Assembly (NCBI GenBank): GCA_031379885.1
Contig: JANNFN010000033.1
Span: 1-54,312 of the forward strand
DNA length: 54,312 nt
Reading direction: 5' to 3'
Source of the DNA: Methylotenera_A sp031379885
GTDB lineage: Bacteria > Pseudomonadota > Gammaproteobacteria > Burkholderiales > Methylophilaceae
The position numbers and the translations under genes are program-made. The notes beneath the pieces are model-generated. The model searched no databases, was not told where the DNA came from, and worked only from the letters and a program-made list of their open reading frames with translations. Below, piece by piece: positions 34,078 to 43,875 of the stretch; position 1 is the stretch's first letter; every line of letters starts with the position of its first letter.

Positions 34078-35278
34078 TATTATTAATGGTCATTTCGCGA
34101 GCAATAGCCTCAGTGGGCTCGGCAGGTAAGGACTCCCATGCGTTACAGGCCGGACATTGCCAGTGGTGTTGTTTGGCGCGAAAGCCACACTGATCGCAGT
34201 GGAAGGCGGCGCGATTGCCAATGGCGTTACGCACTGTTTGTTGCATAAGTTGAATGTCTTGATTGTTGCTTTGCTTTTTAGTCTCATCAGCCATGGCGCG
34301 TGCCTGCAAAAGCTGATCTAAAGTAGTTAAGTTGGGCTGTCGAATAAGCTCATTTCTAGCGAGCTTGGCAGCTTTTTCAGCACCTTCTTCTACCAAAGTG
34401 GCTTCATATAAAGCTGACAAGAGTGATGATAGTTTATAAGTTTCTAAATAACTATTGAGCTGCGCTAAGCCTGCTTTTAACTGATCGCTAGCGCTGTAGC
34501 TTTTGAGCATTTTGTTCGCAACCAACCCTAAGTATTCTGGTTGCTGAAATTCGATACGTTTCCAATGTGAAATTGCTGCCTGATGCGCACCGTTGCTTGC
34601 TTCCAAGTCACCCAGCATAACATTGGCACGAACGCAGCTTTTATTAGCGTCTAAAGCTAAGTTCAATTGAATACGCGCCGCATCTTGGTTGCGTGCGATA
34701 AGCTCGTTCATCGCCAGTTCGCAATAATATTGCGCAATTTCAACCCTGAAAGGCACGCCAGACAAGCGTTCCAGCTCTGTGGCAGTGGTAATGGCTTGCG
34801 CCCACTCGCGCTCGCGCACATAAATTTCCAGCAAGGCATTGAGCGCGGGTTGACGATAACGTGTGTCGTCCAAACCTTTAAATAATTCTTCGGCGCGGTC
34901 GTATAAACCTGCTTTTAAGTAATCTTGCGCCAGCTCGGCTTTTACAGCGCTTCTTTGGTTTTCGGTGAGCTCTTTTTTGTCGAGCAAATTAAGGTGCATA
35001 TTGATGGCACGGTCAGTTTCGCCTGTACGCCTAAATAAGCTACCAAGCGCAAAATGCAGCTCTAGTGAATCGGTATTGGCCTGCATGGCTTCAGAAAAAG
35101 CTTCTACAGCTTTATCATGCTGATCGCTAATTAAAAAGTTTAAGCCCTTGAAATAGGCGGCTGGCAGGGTGGTAGATTCAGATAGTAGCTGTTTAATATC
35201 AACCCGCGCAGCTATCCAACCCAATGTAAAAAACAGCGGCAGAACGAGTAACCACCAGTATTCGAACTCAACAGTCAT
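34067..35278 (-). CDS. lapB: LapB (YciM), LPS assembly/LpxC control protein
   Basis: A 403-residue membrane-anchored TPR protein that in E. coli directs FtsH to degrade LpxC and so sets lipopolysaccharide synthesis. N-terminal anchor (about 5-22, YWWLLVLPLFFTLGWIAA), nine or so TPR units (about 40-340), and a C-terminal rubredoxin-type metal site with C361, C364, C375 and C378 (CDQCGF...CPAC). It follows ihfB, separated by a strong hairpin, and overlaps pyrF. Confidence 0.94.
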   Translation of the reverse strand: MTVEFEYWWLLVLPLFFTLGWIAARVDIKQLLSESTTLPAAYFKGLNFLISDQHDKAVEAFSEAMQANTDSLELHFALGSLFRRTGETDRAINMHLNLLDKKELTENQRSAVKAELAQDYLKAGLYDRAEELFKGLDDTRYRQPALNALLEIYVREREWAQAITTATELERLSGVPFRVEIAQYYCELAMNELIARNQDAARIQLNLALDANKSCVRANVMLGDLEASNGAHQAAISHWKRIEFQQPEYLGLVANKMLKSYSASDQLKAGLAQLNSYLETYKLSSLLSALYEATLVEEGAEKAAKLARNELIRQPNLTTLDQLLQARAMADETKKQSNNQDIQLMQQTVRNAIGNRAAFHCDQCGFRAKQHHWQCPACNAWESLPAEPTEAIAREMTINNNAK

Positions 35279-35363
35279 ATTCTTACTTTAATTTTGATAA
35301 CGCTATTTTACCTAAGCTTGAGCTTAGTAGCTAATCATTCTAAAAGGTATAAAAACGGTGAAA

Positions 35364-35392
35364 AAAACGGCACTTGATTTAAGTGCCGTTTT
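35364..35392. terminator. intrinsic terminator after ihfB
   Basis: AAAACGGCACTT, loop GATTT, AAGTGCCGTTTT: a 12-bp perfect stem. On the minus strand it ends in seven Ts, so it stops or attenuates transcription from ihfB/rpsA before lapB; the plus strand has four Ts. Confidence 0.85.
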
Positions 35393-35410
35393 ATAAGACC
35401 AAACTAAATT

Positions 35411-35695
35411 TTACTCCGCTGAATCAACTCTATCACGTAACTCCTTGCCTGCTTTAAAGTGTGGGACATGCTTAGCAGGTACTTGCACTTTACTGCCAGT
35501 TTTAGGGTTGCGACCTAAGCGAGGCGGACGGTAATTCAAACTAAAACTACCAAAGCCGCGGATTTCGATGCGCTCACCAGTCGATAAATTGTCTGTCATT
35601 GCATCTAAAATGGCTTTAACTGATAGTTCTGCATCTTTTACCACTAATTGTGGAAAGCGCTCAGCGAGCAAATTAATTAATTCAGATTTTGTCAT
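35411..35695 (-). CDS. ihfB: integration host factor, beta subunit
   Basis: DNA-bending HU/IHF-family subunit of 94 residues. It opens MTKSELINLLAERFPQL and has the beta-arm core IEIRGFGSFSLNYRPPRLGRNPKTG with the intercalating proline region. IHF often assists sigma-54 promoters, so it may serve the GlrR circuit in this window. It follows rpsA by 57 nt, the standard rpsA-ihfB order. Confidence 0.96.
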   Translation of the reverse strand: MTKSELINLLAERFPQLVVKDAELSVKAILDAMTDNLSTGERIEIRGFGSFSLNYRPPRLGRNPKTGSKVQVPAKHVPHFKAGKELRDRVDSAE

Positions 35696-35752
35696 GGCTT
35701 ATACTTGCCTTTAGTTTAACTTAATTAAGACGATTAATTTTTACTATATATT

Positions 35753-37273
35753 CTACTTTTTGCTATCCATTTTGGCTTTTAGTAATGCGCCAAGATTAGT
35801 TGTACCAGCTGCCGCTGCATTGTCTTCTGCCTTAGTATCTTCGGCTTTAGTTTTTGCAGATTTAGCTTTTGGTTTAGCAGCTTTATCTTCTGATGAAGAA
35901 AGTGAAGGAGTTGCGCCTGATGGATCTTCAGTCAGTTGTTTTACGCCTAAAGAAATGCGTTCTTTTTCTACATCAATAGCTAGGATAACTGCTTGTAACT
36001 CATCCCCTTTTTTAAAGTTACGAATAGCTTCCTCGCCAGTTTGTGTCCAAGATAAATCAGACAAATGCACTAAGCCATCAATGCCGCCAGGCAAACCAAT
36101 AAACACGCCAAAGTCGGTAATTGATTTGATTTGGCCAGCTACTTTATCACCTTTGTGATGTGTTGCAGAGAAATCATCCCATGGATTTGCTTTACATTGC
36201 TTCATACCAAGCGATAAACGACGACGCTCTTCATCAATTTCCAAAATCATCACTTCAACTTCATCACCTAATTGTGCAATTTTGCCTGGGTGAATATTTT
36301 TGTTGGTCCAATCCATTTCTGAAACGTGTACCAAACCTTCAATGCCTGGTTCTACTTCAACAAACGCACCATAATCAGTCAAGTTAGATACTTTACCAAA
36401 TAAGCGCGTGCTTACTGGGTAACGACGTGTTAAGGCAACCCATGGGTCATCGCCTAGTTGTTTGATACCTAATGAAACGCGGTTTTTCTCTTGATCGAAT
36501 TTCAAGATTTTTGCTTCTACTTCTTCACCTACTGTTAATACTTCAGATGGATGTTTTACACGGCGCCAAGCTAAATCAGTAATGTGTAGCAAACCGTCAA
36601 TGCCGCCTAAATCAACAAACGCACCGTAATCAGTGATGTTTTTAACAATGCCTTTAACTGTTGCACCTTCAACTAATGAACCCATCAATGCTTCACGGTC
36701 TGCACCAGCACTTACTTCCATCACAGCACGGCGAGAAACCACAATGTTGTTACGCTTGCGGTCTAATTTAATAACTTTGAAATCCCACTCTTTGTTTTCG
36801 AATGGTGTGGTGTCTTTTACTGGGCGCACATCCACTAATGAGCCAGGCAAGAAAGCCATGATGCCGTTAACAGAAACACGTAAGCCGCCTTTAACTTTAC
36901 CGCTTACAAAGCCTTTAACTACACGGCCTTCGTTCATTGCATCTTCCAAATCAAGCCAAGCTTCCATTTTCTTCGCTTTTTCGCGAGAAAGTTGCGTAGA
37001 GCCAAAACCATCTTCCAGCTTTTCGATACATACTTTTACAAAGTCGCCTACAGCAACTTCAAGCTCACCTTGAGCATTTTTGAATTCGTTAGCGTCAATC
37101 ACGCTTTCAGATTTAAGACCAGCGTTCACAATGACGTGGTCGCTATCGATTGAGATTACTTCGGCGGTGATAACCTCGCCAGAACGCATTTCTTGGCGCG
37201 CTAAGCTTTCTTCAAAAAGCGCGGCAAAGGATTCCATTGAAGATGATGGAGTTGATTTAGAAGTAGAAGCCAT
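35753..37273 (-). CDS. rpsA: 30S ribosomal protein S1, five-domain form
   Basis: Ribosomal protein S1, which binds mRNA at initiation. I count five S1/OB domains in 506 residues (starting near 32, 117, 204, 290 and 376; the last ends at about 446 with ERISLGVKQLTEDP). The E. coli protein has six domains in 557 residues. After residue 450 there is only a Lys/Ala/Asp-rich linker and then GTTNLGALLKAKMDSKK, a C-terminus I associate with betaproteobacterial S1. So domain six appears cleanly missing rather than truncated. No frameshift is visible around the junction. The gene lies between cmk and ihfB as usual. Confidence 0.95.
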   Translation of the reverse strand: MASTSKSTPSSSMESFAALFEESLARQEMRSGEVITAEVISIDSDHVIVNAGLKSESVIDANEFKNAQGELEVAVGDFVKVCIEKLEDGFGSTQLSREKAKKMEAWLDLEDAMNEGRVVKGFVSGKVKGGLRVSVNGIMAFLPGSLVDVRPVKDTTPFENKEWDFKVIKLDRKRNNIVVSRRAVMEVSAGADREALMGSLVEGATVKGIVKNITDYGAFVDLGGIDGLLHITDLAWRRVKHPSEVLTVGEEVEAKILKFDQEKNRVSLGIKQLGDDPWVALTRRYPVSTRLFGKVSNLTDYGAFVEVEPGIEGLVHVSEMDWTNKNIHPGKIAQLGDEVEVMILEIDEERRRLSLGMKQCKANPWDDFSATHHKGDKVAGQIKSITDFGVFIGLPGGIDGLVHLSDLSWTQTGEEAIRNFKKGDELQAVILAIDVEKERISLGVKQLTEDPSGATPSLSSSEDKAAKPKAKSAKTKAEDTKAEDNAAAAGTTNLGALLKAKMDSKK

Positions 37274-37436
37274 TAAAAAAAGTACCTAAAATTTCCCACC
37301 TAGCAGTGGGGCAGTTAATTAAAAGTTATGCAACTTGAATATTAAGTCAAAAACATAACACGAACCGTGCATACTACACAAAAAATAGCTTATGTTCAAT
37401 GACTTAAAACATTTTTATGCAAATAACCCATTAATT

Positions 37437-38162
37437 CTAAGAAATATTTTTATACGTGGTGAGAACAAATTCCACGGCCTCTTCAATGTTGCGATGGTTA
37501 GTGTCTAAAAGCACAGCATCTGGTGTTTGTACGAGTGGTGAAGCACTACGCTGACTGTCACGCAAATCGCGCTGTTGTAAATCGTGCAAAATTTGATCAA
37601 AATTTACGCTTAAGCCATTATTTAAATGCTGCTTAAAGCGACGCTCTGCGCGAATTTCCACACTGGCAGTGAGGAATATTTTGAGTTTTGCATCGGTAAA
37701 AACAACAGAACCCATATCGCGGCCATCGGCTACCAAGCCAGGCTTTTTTCTGAAGCTTTGCTGCAAATCAAACAATGCATCGCGCACCTGCAGATGAACC
37801 GCCACCTCAGACGCGCCACGGCTCATTTCTTCACTTCTTACCGCTTCGGTGATGATGGTCTTATTGAGAGTAATTTCACCGTCTTTAAATTGAATCTCTA
37901 GCGATTTTGCCAGTTTGCCCAGTGCATCTGCATTATCCCAAGCGATGTTATTTTGCTGCGCGGCAAGTGCGACGATTCTATATAGAGCACCAGAATCCAA
38001 ATAGTGAAAACCAAGCTTCTGTGCGACTAACTGAGCAACTGTGCCTTTACCGCTGGCGGAAGGGCCATCAATCGCGATCACAGGAATGCTTTGATTAGCT
38101 GACAATTTTTGCAAACTCTTCAAAATAGTTAGGGAAAGTTTTTGCCACGCATTTTGGGTCAT
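37437..38162 (-). CDS. cmk: cytidylate kinase
   Basis: Phosphorylates CMP and dCMP. P-loop AIDGPSASGKGT, then YLDSGALYR and the DGRDMGSVVF motif. The first in-frame ATG (38162) would overlap aroA by 68 nt and add about 25 residues before the P-loop. A TTG at 38105 lies 10 nt after GAAGAG, overlaps aroA by only 11 nt and would give a protein of usual length (about 222). I list the longer form but consider the TTG start at least as likely. Confidence 0.93.
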   Translation of the reverse strand: MTQNAWQKLSLTILKSLQKLSANQSIPVIAIDGPSASGKGTVAQLVAQKLGFHYLDSGALYRIVALAAQQNNIAWDNADALGKLAKSLEIQFKDGEITLNKTIITEAVRSEEMSRGASEVAVHLQVRDALFDLQQSFRKKPGLVADGRDMGSVVFTDAKLKIFLTASVEIRAERRFKQHLNNGLSVNFDQILHDLQQRDLRDSQRSASPLVQTPDAVLLDTNHRNIEEAVEFVLTTYKNIS

Positions 38163-39396
38163 TAATGGTAATCGGCACGCCGCCCAAGCTCACTAATGAA
38201 AAGCACATTGCCATGCGGTGGTCGTCGTAGGTATCTATCACCGCATTTGGTATGAGCTTGGCTGGTGGTGTGATTTGAATATAGTCAGCGCCTTCCTCCA
38301 CAATAGCGCCCACTTTTCGCAATTCGGTCGCCATAGCGGCAATGCGGTCAGTTTCTTTCACGCGCCAGCTAGCGATGTTACGTAATGTTGTCGTACCTTC
38401 TGCGAATAAAGCGAGTATGGCTAGCGTCATGGCGGCATCGGGAATGTGATTGCAATCTAAATCAATGGCTTTGAGTTTCCCTGAAAAAGGTTTTTCTGCC
38501 TGAATACTGTCTGATGAGTAAAATATTTTCGCACGCATGAGTTGCAAAGCATCTGCGAACTTAACATCTCCCTGTATGCTATTTGCACCAATGCCATTGA
38601 CGTTGACAAATCCCCCTATTGCCCCAGCAGCCAAGAAATATGACGCACTTGAGGCATCGCCTTCTACATTAATCATAGCAGGGCTTTGATATTCACTATT
38701 TTCAGGAATTGTAAAAGTTTTCCAGCTATCACGACTGACATTTACACCAAAGCGCGCCATCAAATTGAGAGTGATTTCAATGTAAGGCTTTGAAATGAGT
38801 TCGCCGACCACTTCAATGGTGGCCTTTTGCTTTGTAAGTGGCAGAGCCATGAGCAAAGCGGTTAAAAATTGACTAGAAACATCACCTCGAATCTTGATTG
38901 GCTTATTTAAATTCAATTTTGCTGGTGATATTTTAAGTGGCGGAAAGCCGTCATTACCAGAGTATTCAATGTTTGCACCCGCTTCTCGAAGTGCGTCTAC
39001 TAAATCCCCAATCGGGCGTTCGTGCATCCGTGGTACACCGTGCAGATAATAATGACCATTTGAAAAAGCCAGTGCGGCGGTCAGCGGGCGAAAGGCTGTA
39101 CCCGCGTTCCCTAAAAATAAATCCGCATTTTTGTTAGTGAATTGACCTTTGTTTCCTGTTAGCTCAAAGACGTTATTTGATAAGTTCATATTGCCTAACT
39201 TATTAATATTTAAGCCTAACTTACTTAAAGCTTCAAGCATGCGGTCAGTGTCATCAGAAACTAAAAGGTTACGAATTTGCGTGTAGCCATTACTTAAAGC
39301 TGCTAATAATAAAGTGCGATTCGAGATACTTTTTGAGCCAGGCAGTTTAATTGTGCCTTGGGCGTGGTGCGCGTCGGCCAGATGCAGTTGTTCCAT
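38095..39396 (-). CDS. aroA: EPSP synthase (3-phosphoshikimate carboxyvinyltransferase)
   Basis: Sixth step of the shikimate pathway; 433 residues. Landmarks: PGSKSISNRTLLLAAL, the class I LGNAGTAFRPLTAAL segment (Phe where Met is common), SSQFLTALLMALPL and RVKETDRIAAMATELRKVGA. It follows tyrA by 3 nt and overlaps cmk, so the tyrA-aroA-cmk run is one transcript. Confidence 0.96.
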   Translation of the reverse strand: MEQLHLADAHHAQGTIKLPGSKSISNRTLLLAALSNGYTQIRNLLVSDDTDRMLEALSKLGLNINKLGNMNLSNNVFELTGNKGQFTNKNADLFLGNAGTAFRPLTAALAFSNGHYYLHGVPRMHERPIGDLVDALREAGANIEYSGNDGFPPLKISPAKLNLNKPIKIRGDVSSQFLTALLMALPLTKQKATIEVVGELISKPYIEITLNLMARFGVNVSRDSWKTFTIPENSEYQSPAMINVEGDASSASYFLAAGAIGGFVNVNGIGANSIQGDVKFADALQLMRAKIFYSSDSIQAEKPFSGKLKAIDLDCNHIPDAAMTLAILALFAEGTTTLRNIASWRVKETDRIAAMATELRKVGAIVEEGADYIQITPPAKLIPNAVIDTYDDHRMAMCFSLVSLGGVPITINDPKCVAKTFPNYFEEFAKIVS

Positions 39397-39399
39397 AAA

Positions 39400-40317
39400 T
39401 TATTGCTTTTCTCTTTCTTTCGCCCAACTATTGCGCGCCACACTGGCGCGCTCGAACAAAGCTTGCAAGCCAGCGTCATCTCGGTTGCTAAGGAATTGTT
39501 TCAATTGGGATAGTTCGTCTTGGTAAGCCGTTAACTCACTCAATAAGGCAGATCTATTTGCTAAGCTAATGTCACGCCACATCTCGGGGCTGCTACCAGC
39601 AATACGGGTAAAGTCTCTAAAGCCGCTGGCGGCAAAACTAAAAAGTTGTTCTGCATTGGGTCGTGAGGCAATTTCATCTACCAATGCAAATGCCAATAAA
39701 TGCGGCAAATGACTGACCGCCGCGAAAATGCCATCGTGATTTTCTGCTGTCATTTCACTTACTTGCGCACCGCATTTTTTCCATAATTCAGCAACGCTAG
39801 CAACCTTATCCCTATTGGTGTGCAGACCATTGTTATTTTCGCTTATAGGTGTTAAAACCACATTTTTTCCCACAAATAAGTCTGCTTTTGCTGCAGAAAC
39901 GCCAGATTTCTCTGCGCCGGCAATCGGGTGGCCGCCGACAAACTGGCTAAATTGTTCGCCTAAAATTTCATTTGCACAGGCCAGCACATCGCCTTTGGTA
40001 CTACCTGCATCGGTGATGATGGTTTGTTTATTCAAATGCGGCTTGATGCTTTGCAGAATAGTTTTGGTTTGTGCCACAGGGGCGGCAATTAAGATTAAAT
40101 CTGCATCGGCTATGGTTTTGGCAAAGCTGGAGACCGCATGGATATTGGCCTCTGGCGCATCAGAATATTCATCTATTACGCCTAATTTTAAGGCTTTTTC
40201 TAAGCTTTCAGTACTGCGCCCAACGCCCACGATACGTGGTGGATTGCCTGCTTTCTTCAAAGCCAACGCAACCGAGCCGCCAATCAAGCCCACACCAAAT
40301 ATAACCAATTTTTTCAA
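39400..40317 (-). CDS. tyrA: prephenate dehydrogenase
   Basis: NAD-dependent oxidative decarboxylation of prephenate toward tyrosine; 305 residues. It has the Rossmann motif FGVGLIGGSVALALKKAG, DAGSTKGDV, the GGHPIAGAEKSGVSAA loop and the conserved HLPHLLAFALV helix. Only the dehydrogenase is present, with no chorismate mutase or ACT domain. Arogenate as substrate cannot be excluded. The usual upstream partners pheA and hisC are not next to it here; bpt is. Confidence 0.92.
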   Translation of the reverse strand: MKKLVIFGVGLIGGSVALALKKAGNPPRIVGVGRSTESLEKALKLGVIDEYSDAPEANIHAVSSFAKTIADADLILIAAPVAQTKTILQSIKPHLNKQTIITDAGSTKGDVLACANEILGEQFSQFVGGHPIAGAEKSGVSAAKADLFVGKNVVLTPISENNNGLHTNRDKVASVAELWKKCGAQVSEMTAENHDGIFAAVSHLPHLLAFALVDEIASRPNAEQLFSFAASGFRDFTRIAGSSPEMWRDISLANRSALLSELTAYQDELSQLKQFLSNRDDAGLQALFERASVARNSWAKEREKQ

Positions 40318-40416
40318 AACCAGATTTTTTTCAAAAGAAATTGCTAAAAAATTAAAAACAGGATTGTAGCATGCGGGTGTTGGTTCTTAAGCTAGTGCTA
40401 ATGTAAGACAGCTTAC

Positions 40417-41148
40417 TTAAATCCACTCACCATCTATCAATTTTTCTTGTGGTTTAAACTGTTGTTTATACGACATTTTTTGGCTCTCTGCTATCCAATA
40501 GCCTAAGTACAAATAAGGCAGACCGAGATTTTTCGTCCATTCGGCTAACCACATAATTGAATAAGTGCCATAACTAGATTTCGTATCCGTGGCATCGTAA
40601 AACGTATATACCGCAGAAACGCCATCGCGCACTATATCAATCACGCTAACGATTTTAACTTGATTTTTGGCATCGCTAAATTCCACCATCAGGCTTTCTA
40701 CATTGCTCATACATAAAAACTGCAGGTACTGATTGGCGCCATCATTATCGTCTGTTGGATTACCGATTTCCAACTCGGCATGGCGCAGATTTTGGTAGCT
40801 GGTGTAAAGCTCGAAATGGTTCTGGATATAGCCTAGTGGCAATATACGCGCAGTTAAATTAGCATGTTGTTTACGTGCGCGTTTTTGGCTGCGGGTAGGG
40901 GTGAATTCGCTTAAAACTAACCGAATGGCAATGCAGGCGTTACAATGTTCGCAATGTGGCCGATAGGCAAACTTGCCACTGCGTCGAAAGCCTTGTTGAA
41001 TAAGGCCGCTGTATATATTAGCATCGACTAAATGATGCGGTGCGGCAATTAAACTTTGCGCGAGCTTATTGGGCAAATAGCCGCATTTATACGGCGTGGT
41101 GACGTAAAATTGTAGCTTGTGTAAGCTGGGTTCGCTGGGTAAACTCAC
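40417..41148 (-). CDS. bpt: aspartate/glutamate leucyltransferase (Bpt)
   Basis: Transfers leucine from Leu-tRNA to N-terminal Asp or Glu, marking proteins for ClpAP. The 243 residues show the ATE fold: N-terminal CGYLPNKLAQSL and CEHCNACIAIR, then the GNAT-like YLYLGYWI near the end. It is 1 nt from the aat stop, forming the aat-bpt pair of the bacterial N-end rule pathway. The substrate naming follows the bacterial Bpt branch and is inferred from gene pairing and sequence. Confidence 0.92.
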   Translation of the reverse strand: MSLPSEPSLHKLQFYVTTPYKCGYLPNKLAQSLIAAPHHLVDANIYSGLIQQGFRRSGKFAYRPHCEHCNACIAIRLVLSEFTPTRSQKRARKQHANLTARILPLGYIQNHFELYTSYQNLRHAELEIGNPTDDNDGANQYLQFLCMSNVESLMVEFSDAKNQVKIVSVIDIVRDGVSAVYTFYDATDTKSSYGTYSIMWLAEWTKNLGLPYLYLGYWIAESQKMSYKQQFKPQEKLIDGEWI

Positions 41149-41149
41149 G

Positions 41150-41839
41150 TTAAGAGTTTACCAATATTTCTAGCTGTTTGGCAAAATCTTCACGTGGTAT
41201 TTCGCGACCACCAAAACTGGTGAGCAGTGGCGTTTTCATTTGACAATCAATCATGCTAACCCCTTGTTTTTTAAGGTGCTCCACCAAGTGAACAAACGCT
41301 ACTTTAGAAGCGTTGGTGACATGGTGAAACATGCTTTCTCCATAAAACATATTACCAATTTTAATGCCATAACATCCGCCTACCAGCTTGCCGTTTATCC
41401 AACTTTCGGCGCTTATTGCGATGCCAAGTCGATGTAACTCAGAATAAGCTGCAATCATTGCAGGTGAAATCCAGGTGCCTGCTTGCGTGTTTCTAGGTGT
41501 TTGACTGCATGCGGAAATAACAGCCTGGAATGCAGTATCTATGCGGGTTTCGAAGGCATGGCTTTTGAGTGTTTTTTTGAATGAATTCGAAATTTTTAAT
41601 TCATCTGGAAATAATACCATGCGTGGATTTGGGCTCCACCACATAATAGGTTCGCCTTCATTAAACCAAGGAAATATGCCTTGCTTGTAGGCGCTTAACA
41701 GTCGCGTGGGAGATAAATCACCGCCAATGGCAATGAGGCCATTGGGTTCAGTTAAGGCTTGTGAAAGTGGCGGAAATGGTGTGTGTTCATCAATTGCGAG
41801 TACGTAACCACTCGAAAGTTTGTAGTAGGATTGTGTCAT
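41150..41839 (-). CDS. aat: leucyl/phenylalanyl-tRNA--protein transferase
   Basis: Adds Leu or Phe to N-terminal Lys or Arg. The 229 residues contain FPPLSQALTEPNGLIAIGGDLSP, the catalytic IFPWFNEGEPIMWWSPNPRMVL, and GESMFHHVTNASKVAF. With bpt it gives both secondary-destabilising branches of the N-end rule in one transcript. The adaptor clpS is not in the window. Confidence 0.96.
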   Translation of the reverse strand: MTQSYYKLSSGYVLAIDEHTPFPPLSQALTEPNGLIAIGGDLSPTRLLSAYKQGIFPWFNEGEPIMWWSPNPRMVLFPDELKISNSFKKTLKSHAFETRIDTAFQAVISACSQTPRNTQAGTWISPAMIAAYSELHRLGIAISAESWINGKLVGGCYGIKIGNMFYGESMFHHVTNASKVAFVHLVEHLKKQGVSMIDCQMKTPLLTSFGGREIPREDFAKQLEILVNS

Positions 41840-41871
41840 GCGCGGCTAATTATCCGCTTAAATCGCCTGAC

Positions 41872-43875
41872 TCATGAAAATAAAGTAGGCTGCATATAAA
41901 ATAAATGATGATGACCGCCGCCTCGCGTTTTGGCTTGGTACATGGCGTAATCGGCATGGCGCAGCAAAATGTCGGGCGGGTTGTTGTCGGATGGGTAAAC
42001 GGTGTAGCCAATGCTAGCAGAAATGTGCAAAGCAGTTTGGTCGCCAATAGCAAATGGCATTTCTATTGCTTCAAGCAGTCTGTCCAACGTGTTGGTATAC
42101 TCGTCGACAGACTGCAAGCCGCATAATAGTAGGGCGAATTCATCACCGCCAAACCTTGCTACTGTGTCGCTTTCGCGTAAATGTCCGCGTAATCGCTCTG
42201 CTAACTGAATCAATAGTTGGTCGCCCGCCTCGTGACCTAATTTATCATTAATGGGTTTGAAATTATCTAAATCAAAATAGCCGATAGCAACCAGCTCGCC
42301 ACTGCGTTCGGCGCGCGCAAGCGCTTGCTGTAATCTATCTGAAAATAAAGCGCGATTTGGAAGTTGCGTGAGCGAATCGTGATAAGCCATGTGTTCAAGC
42401 GTTTGCTGCTGCACCTTGGCTAATGTGATGTCGGAGAATAAACCAACATAATGTTGAAATTTTTCTGCTTCGTCATACACGGGGAAAAGATCGAAGCTAG
42501 CGGCATATTCACTGCCATCTTTGTGTAGATTCAATGTTTCGCCTCGCCATTCGCCTTTATTGGCAGTAGCTTTAAAAAGTTTTGAGAAAAAATCTTCTTT
42601 TTGATACACAAACCCCAGCTCAATAGGATTGCGCCCCATGGATTCTTTACGGCTATAACCAGTGATTTTTGTAAAAGCAGGGTTTATTTCTGTGATGTTG
42701 GCATTGGAATCGGTAATAAAAATGCCGTCGTGTGCATGTTGAAATACGCTAGACGAAACAGTCAGTCTTTCCGCACTTTCGTGTAGTTCGCCGACCATTT
42801 CGCGCAAGTTTTTGCGCATTTTAAGCATATTGCCAATCAGCGTGTCTGGGTTTGCTTGTGTGCCATCTTCGCTAAAATCGCCTTGCTCAATACGGCTTAC
42901 AAGTTTACTAGCGGTTTCAGGATCTCCACCAAGCGGGGTTAACACAAAACGTCTAATGCTGTATAAAGCGAGCAAAAATAGAGCGCCGCCAAATAACCCA
43001 CCCAATAGCAATAATGGATATAAATTACTAGCACTGCTTAAATAAGCTTCGCGCTTGGGGTAGACGATGTATGTTTGGAAATCCCAAGTTGGAATATCTT
43101 TTTTAATGATTTGCCAATCGCCATTTCTATTTTTGAGCGCTTCGGCGGCTTGTGCTTGAGTGATATGTTCTGACAAAAAGCGGATATTGTGGTTGTAGTC
43201 AGTAATAACAGCAAAGCCGCTATTCAGGAATACCCATTTTTTAATGGCCTCTTCTAGCGCACCTGCATTGACTTTGTAACCCACATACCATGCGCCTATA
43301 ACGGTTCCGCTGCTATTTTTAATGGGCTCGTAACCAGAAATATAAGGCTCGCCTAAAATATCGACCACACCATAAAATGGTTTCCCATCTTGCAGGTATG
43401 GCATTACTTTACCCTTAGGGTTTAATAATGTACCTACGGCACGGGTGCCATCTTTTTGACGGACATTGGTAGCAATTCTCACAAAATTAGCATTGTTTTT
43501 TACAAATAAAGTCGCAGTACCATTTTCAATACTGGTAACGCCATCCACCAAGCCAGCTTGTTCGGTTTGTGATTCCTTACCAAACAAGATTTTTGGTATG
43601 CTTTCTTGATTTAAAACAATAGTCCCAGCTATCGCAGGATTGCCCCGTGCCAAGCTACTTTGTTTTAATAATTGCATCGAAGAATTAACGCGTTCGCCTA
43701 CAAGGCTTTGCGCCATTTCTAGTAAATGGCTTAATTTGTTTGTTTCACCCACAGCACGCTTTTCAATTTTTTTCATGTCGAGCGTAAACATGTATACAGC
43801 GGTAGAAAGGAGTGACAATATACCCACTAATAACAGAGGTACAAGAAAGCGCCTAAAAAGAGTGAATTGCTTCAT
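41872..43875 (-). CDS. membrane diguanylate cyclase: Cache-HAMP-PAS-GGDEF
   Basis: A 667-residue sensor that should make cyclic di-GMP. Membrane helix about 9-29, a large periplasmic Cache-type domain (about 30-280, with TNVRQKDGTRAVGTLL and GVVDILGEPYISGYEPI), second helix about 286-306, a HAMP-like linker (LTPLGGDPETASKLVSRIEQGDFS), a PAS domain (about 375-490, DGIFITDSNANITEINPAF) and the GGDEF domain with intact FGGDEFALL and an RESD inhibitory site five residues before it. It ends soon after the GGDEF domain; no EAL domain follows. A small or organic ligand is expected but unknown. Confidence 0.92.
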   Translation of the reverse strand: MKQFTLFRRFLVPLLLVGILSLLSTAVYMFTLDMKKIEKRAVGETNKLSHLLEMAQSLVGERVNSSMQLLKQSSLARGNPAIAGTIVLNQESIPKILFGKESQTEQAGLVDGVTSIENGTATLFVKNNANFVRIATNVRQKDGTRAVGTLLNPKGKVMPYLQDGKPFYGVVDILGEPYISGYEPIKNSSGTVIGAWYVGYKVNAGALEEAIKKWVFLNSGFAVITDYNHNIRFLSEHITQAQAAEALKNRNGDWQIIKKDIPTWDFQTYIVYPKREAYLSSASNLYPLLLLGGLFGGALFLLALYSIRRFVLTPLGGDPETASKLVSRIEQGDFSEDGTQANPDTLIGNMLKMRKNLREMVGELHESAERLTVSSSVFQHAHDGIFITDSNANITEINPAFTKITGYSRKESMGRNPIELGFVYQKEDFFSKLFKATANKGEWRGETLNLHKDGSEYAASFDLFPVYDEAEKFQHYVGLFSDITLAKVQQQTLEHMAYHDSLTQLPNRALFSDRLQQALARAERSGELVAIGYFDLDNFKPINDKLGHEAGDQLLIQLAERLRGHLRESDTVARFGGDEFALLLCGLQSVDEYTNTLDRLLEAIEMPFAIGDQTALHISASIGYTVYPSDNNPPDILLRHADYAMYQAKTRGGGHHHLFYMQPTLFS

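Noticed and set aside
41850..41880. Possible truncated EAL domain after the GGDEF protein at 41872
   Set aside because: All three frames past the stop were read for EAL-type text and none appears; the protein simply ends after GGDEF.
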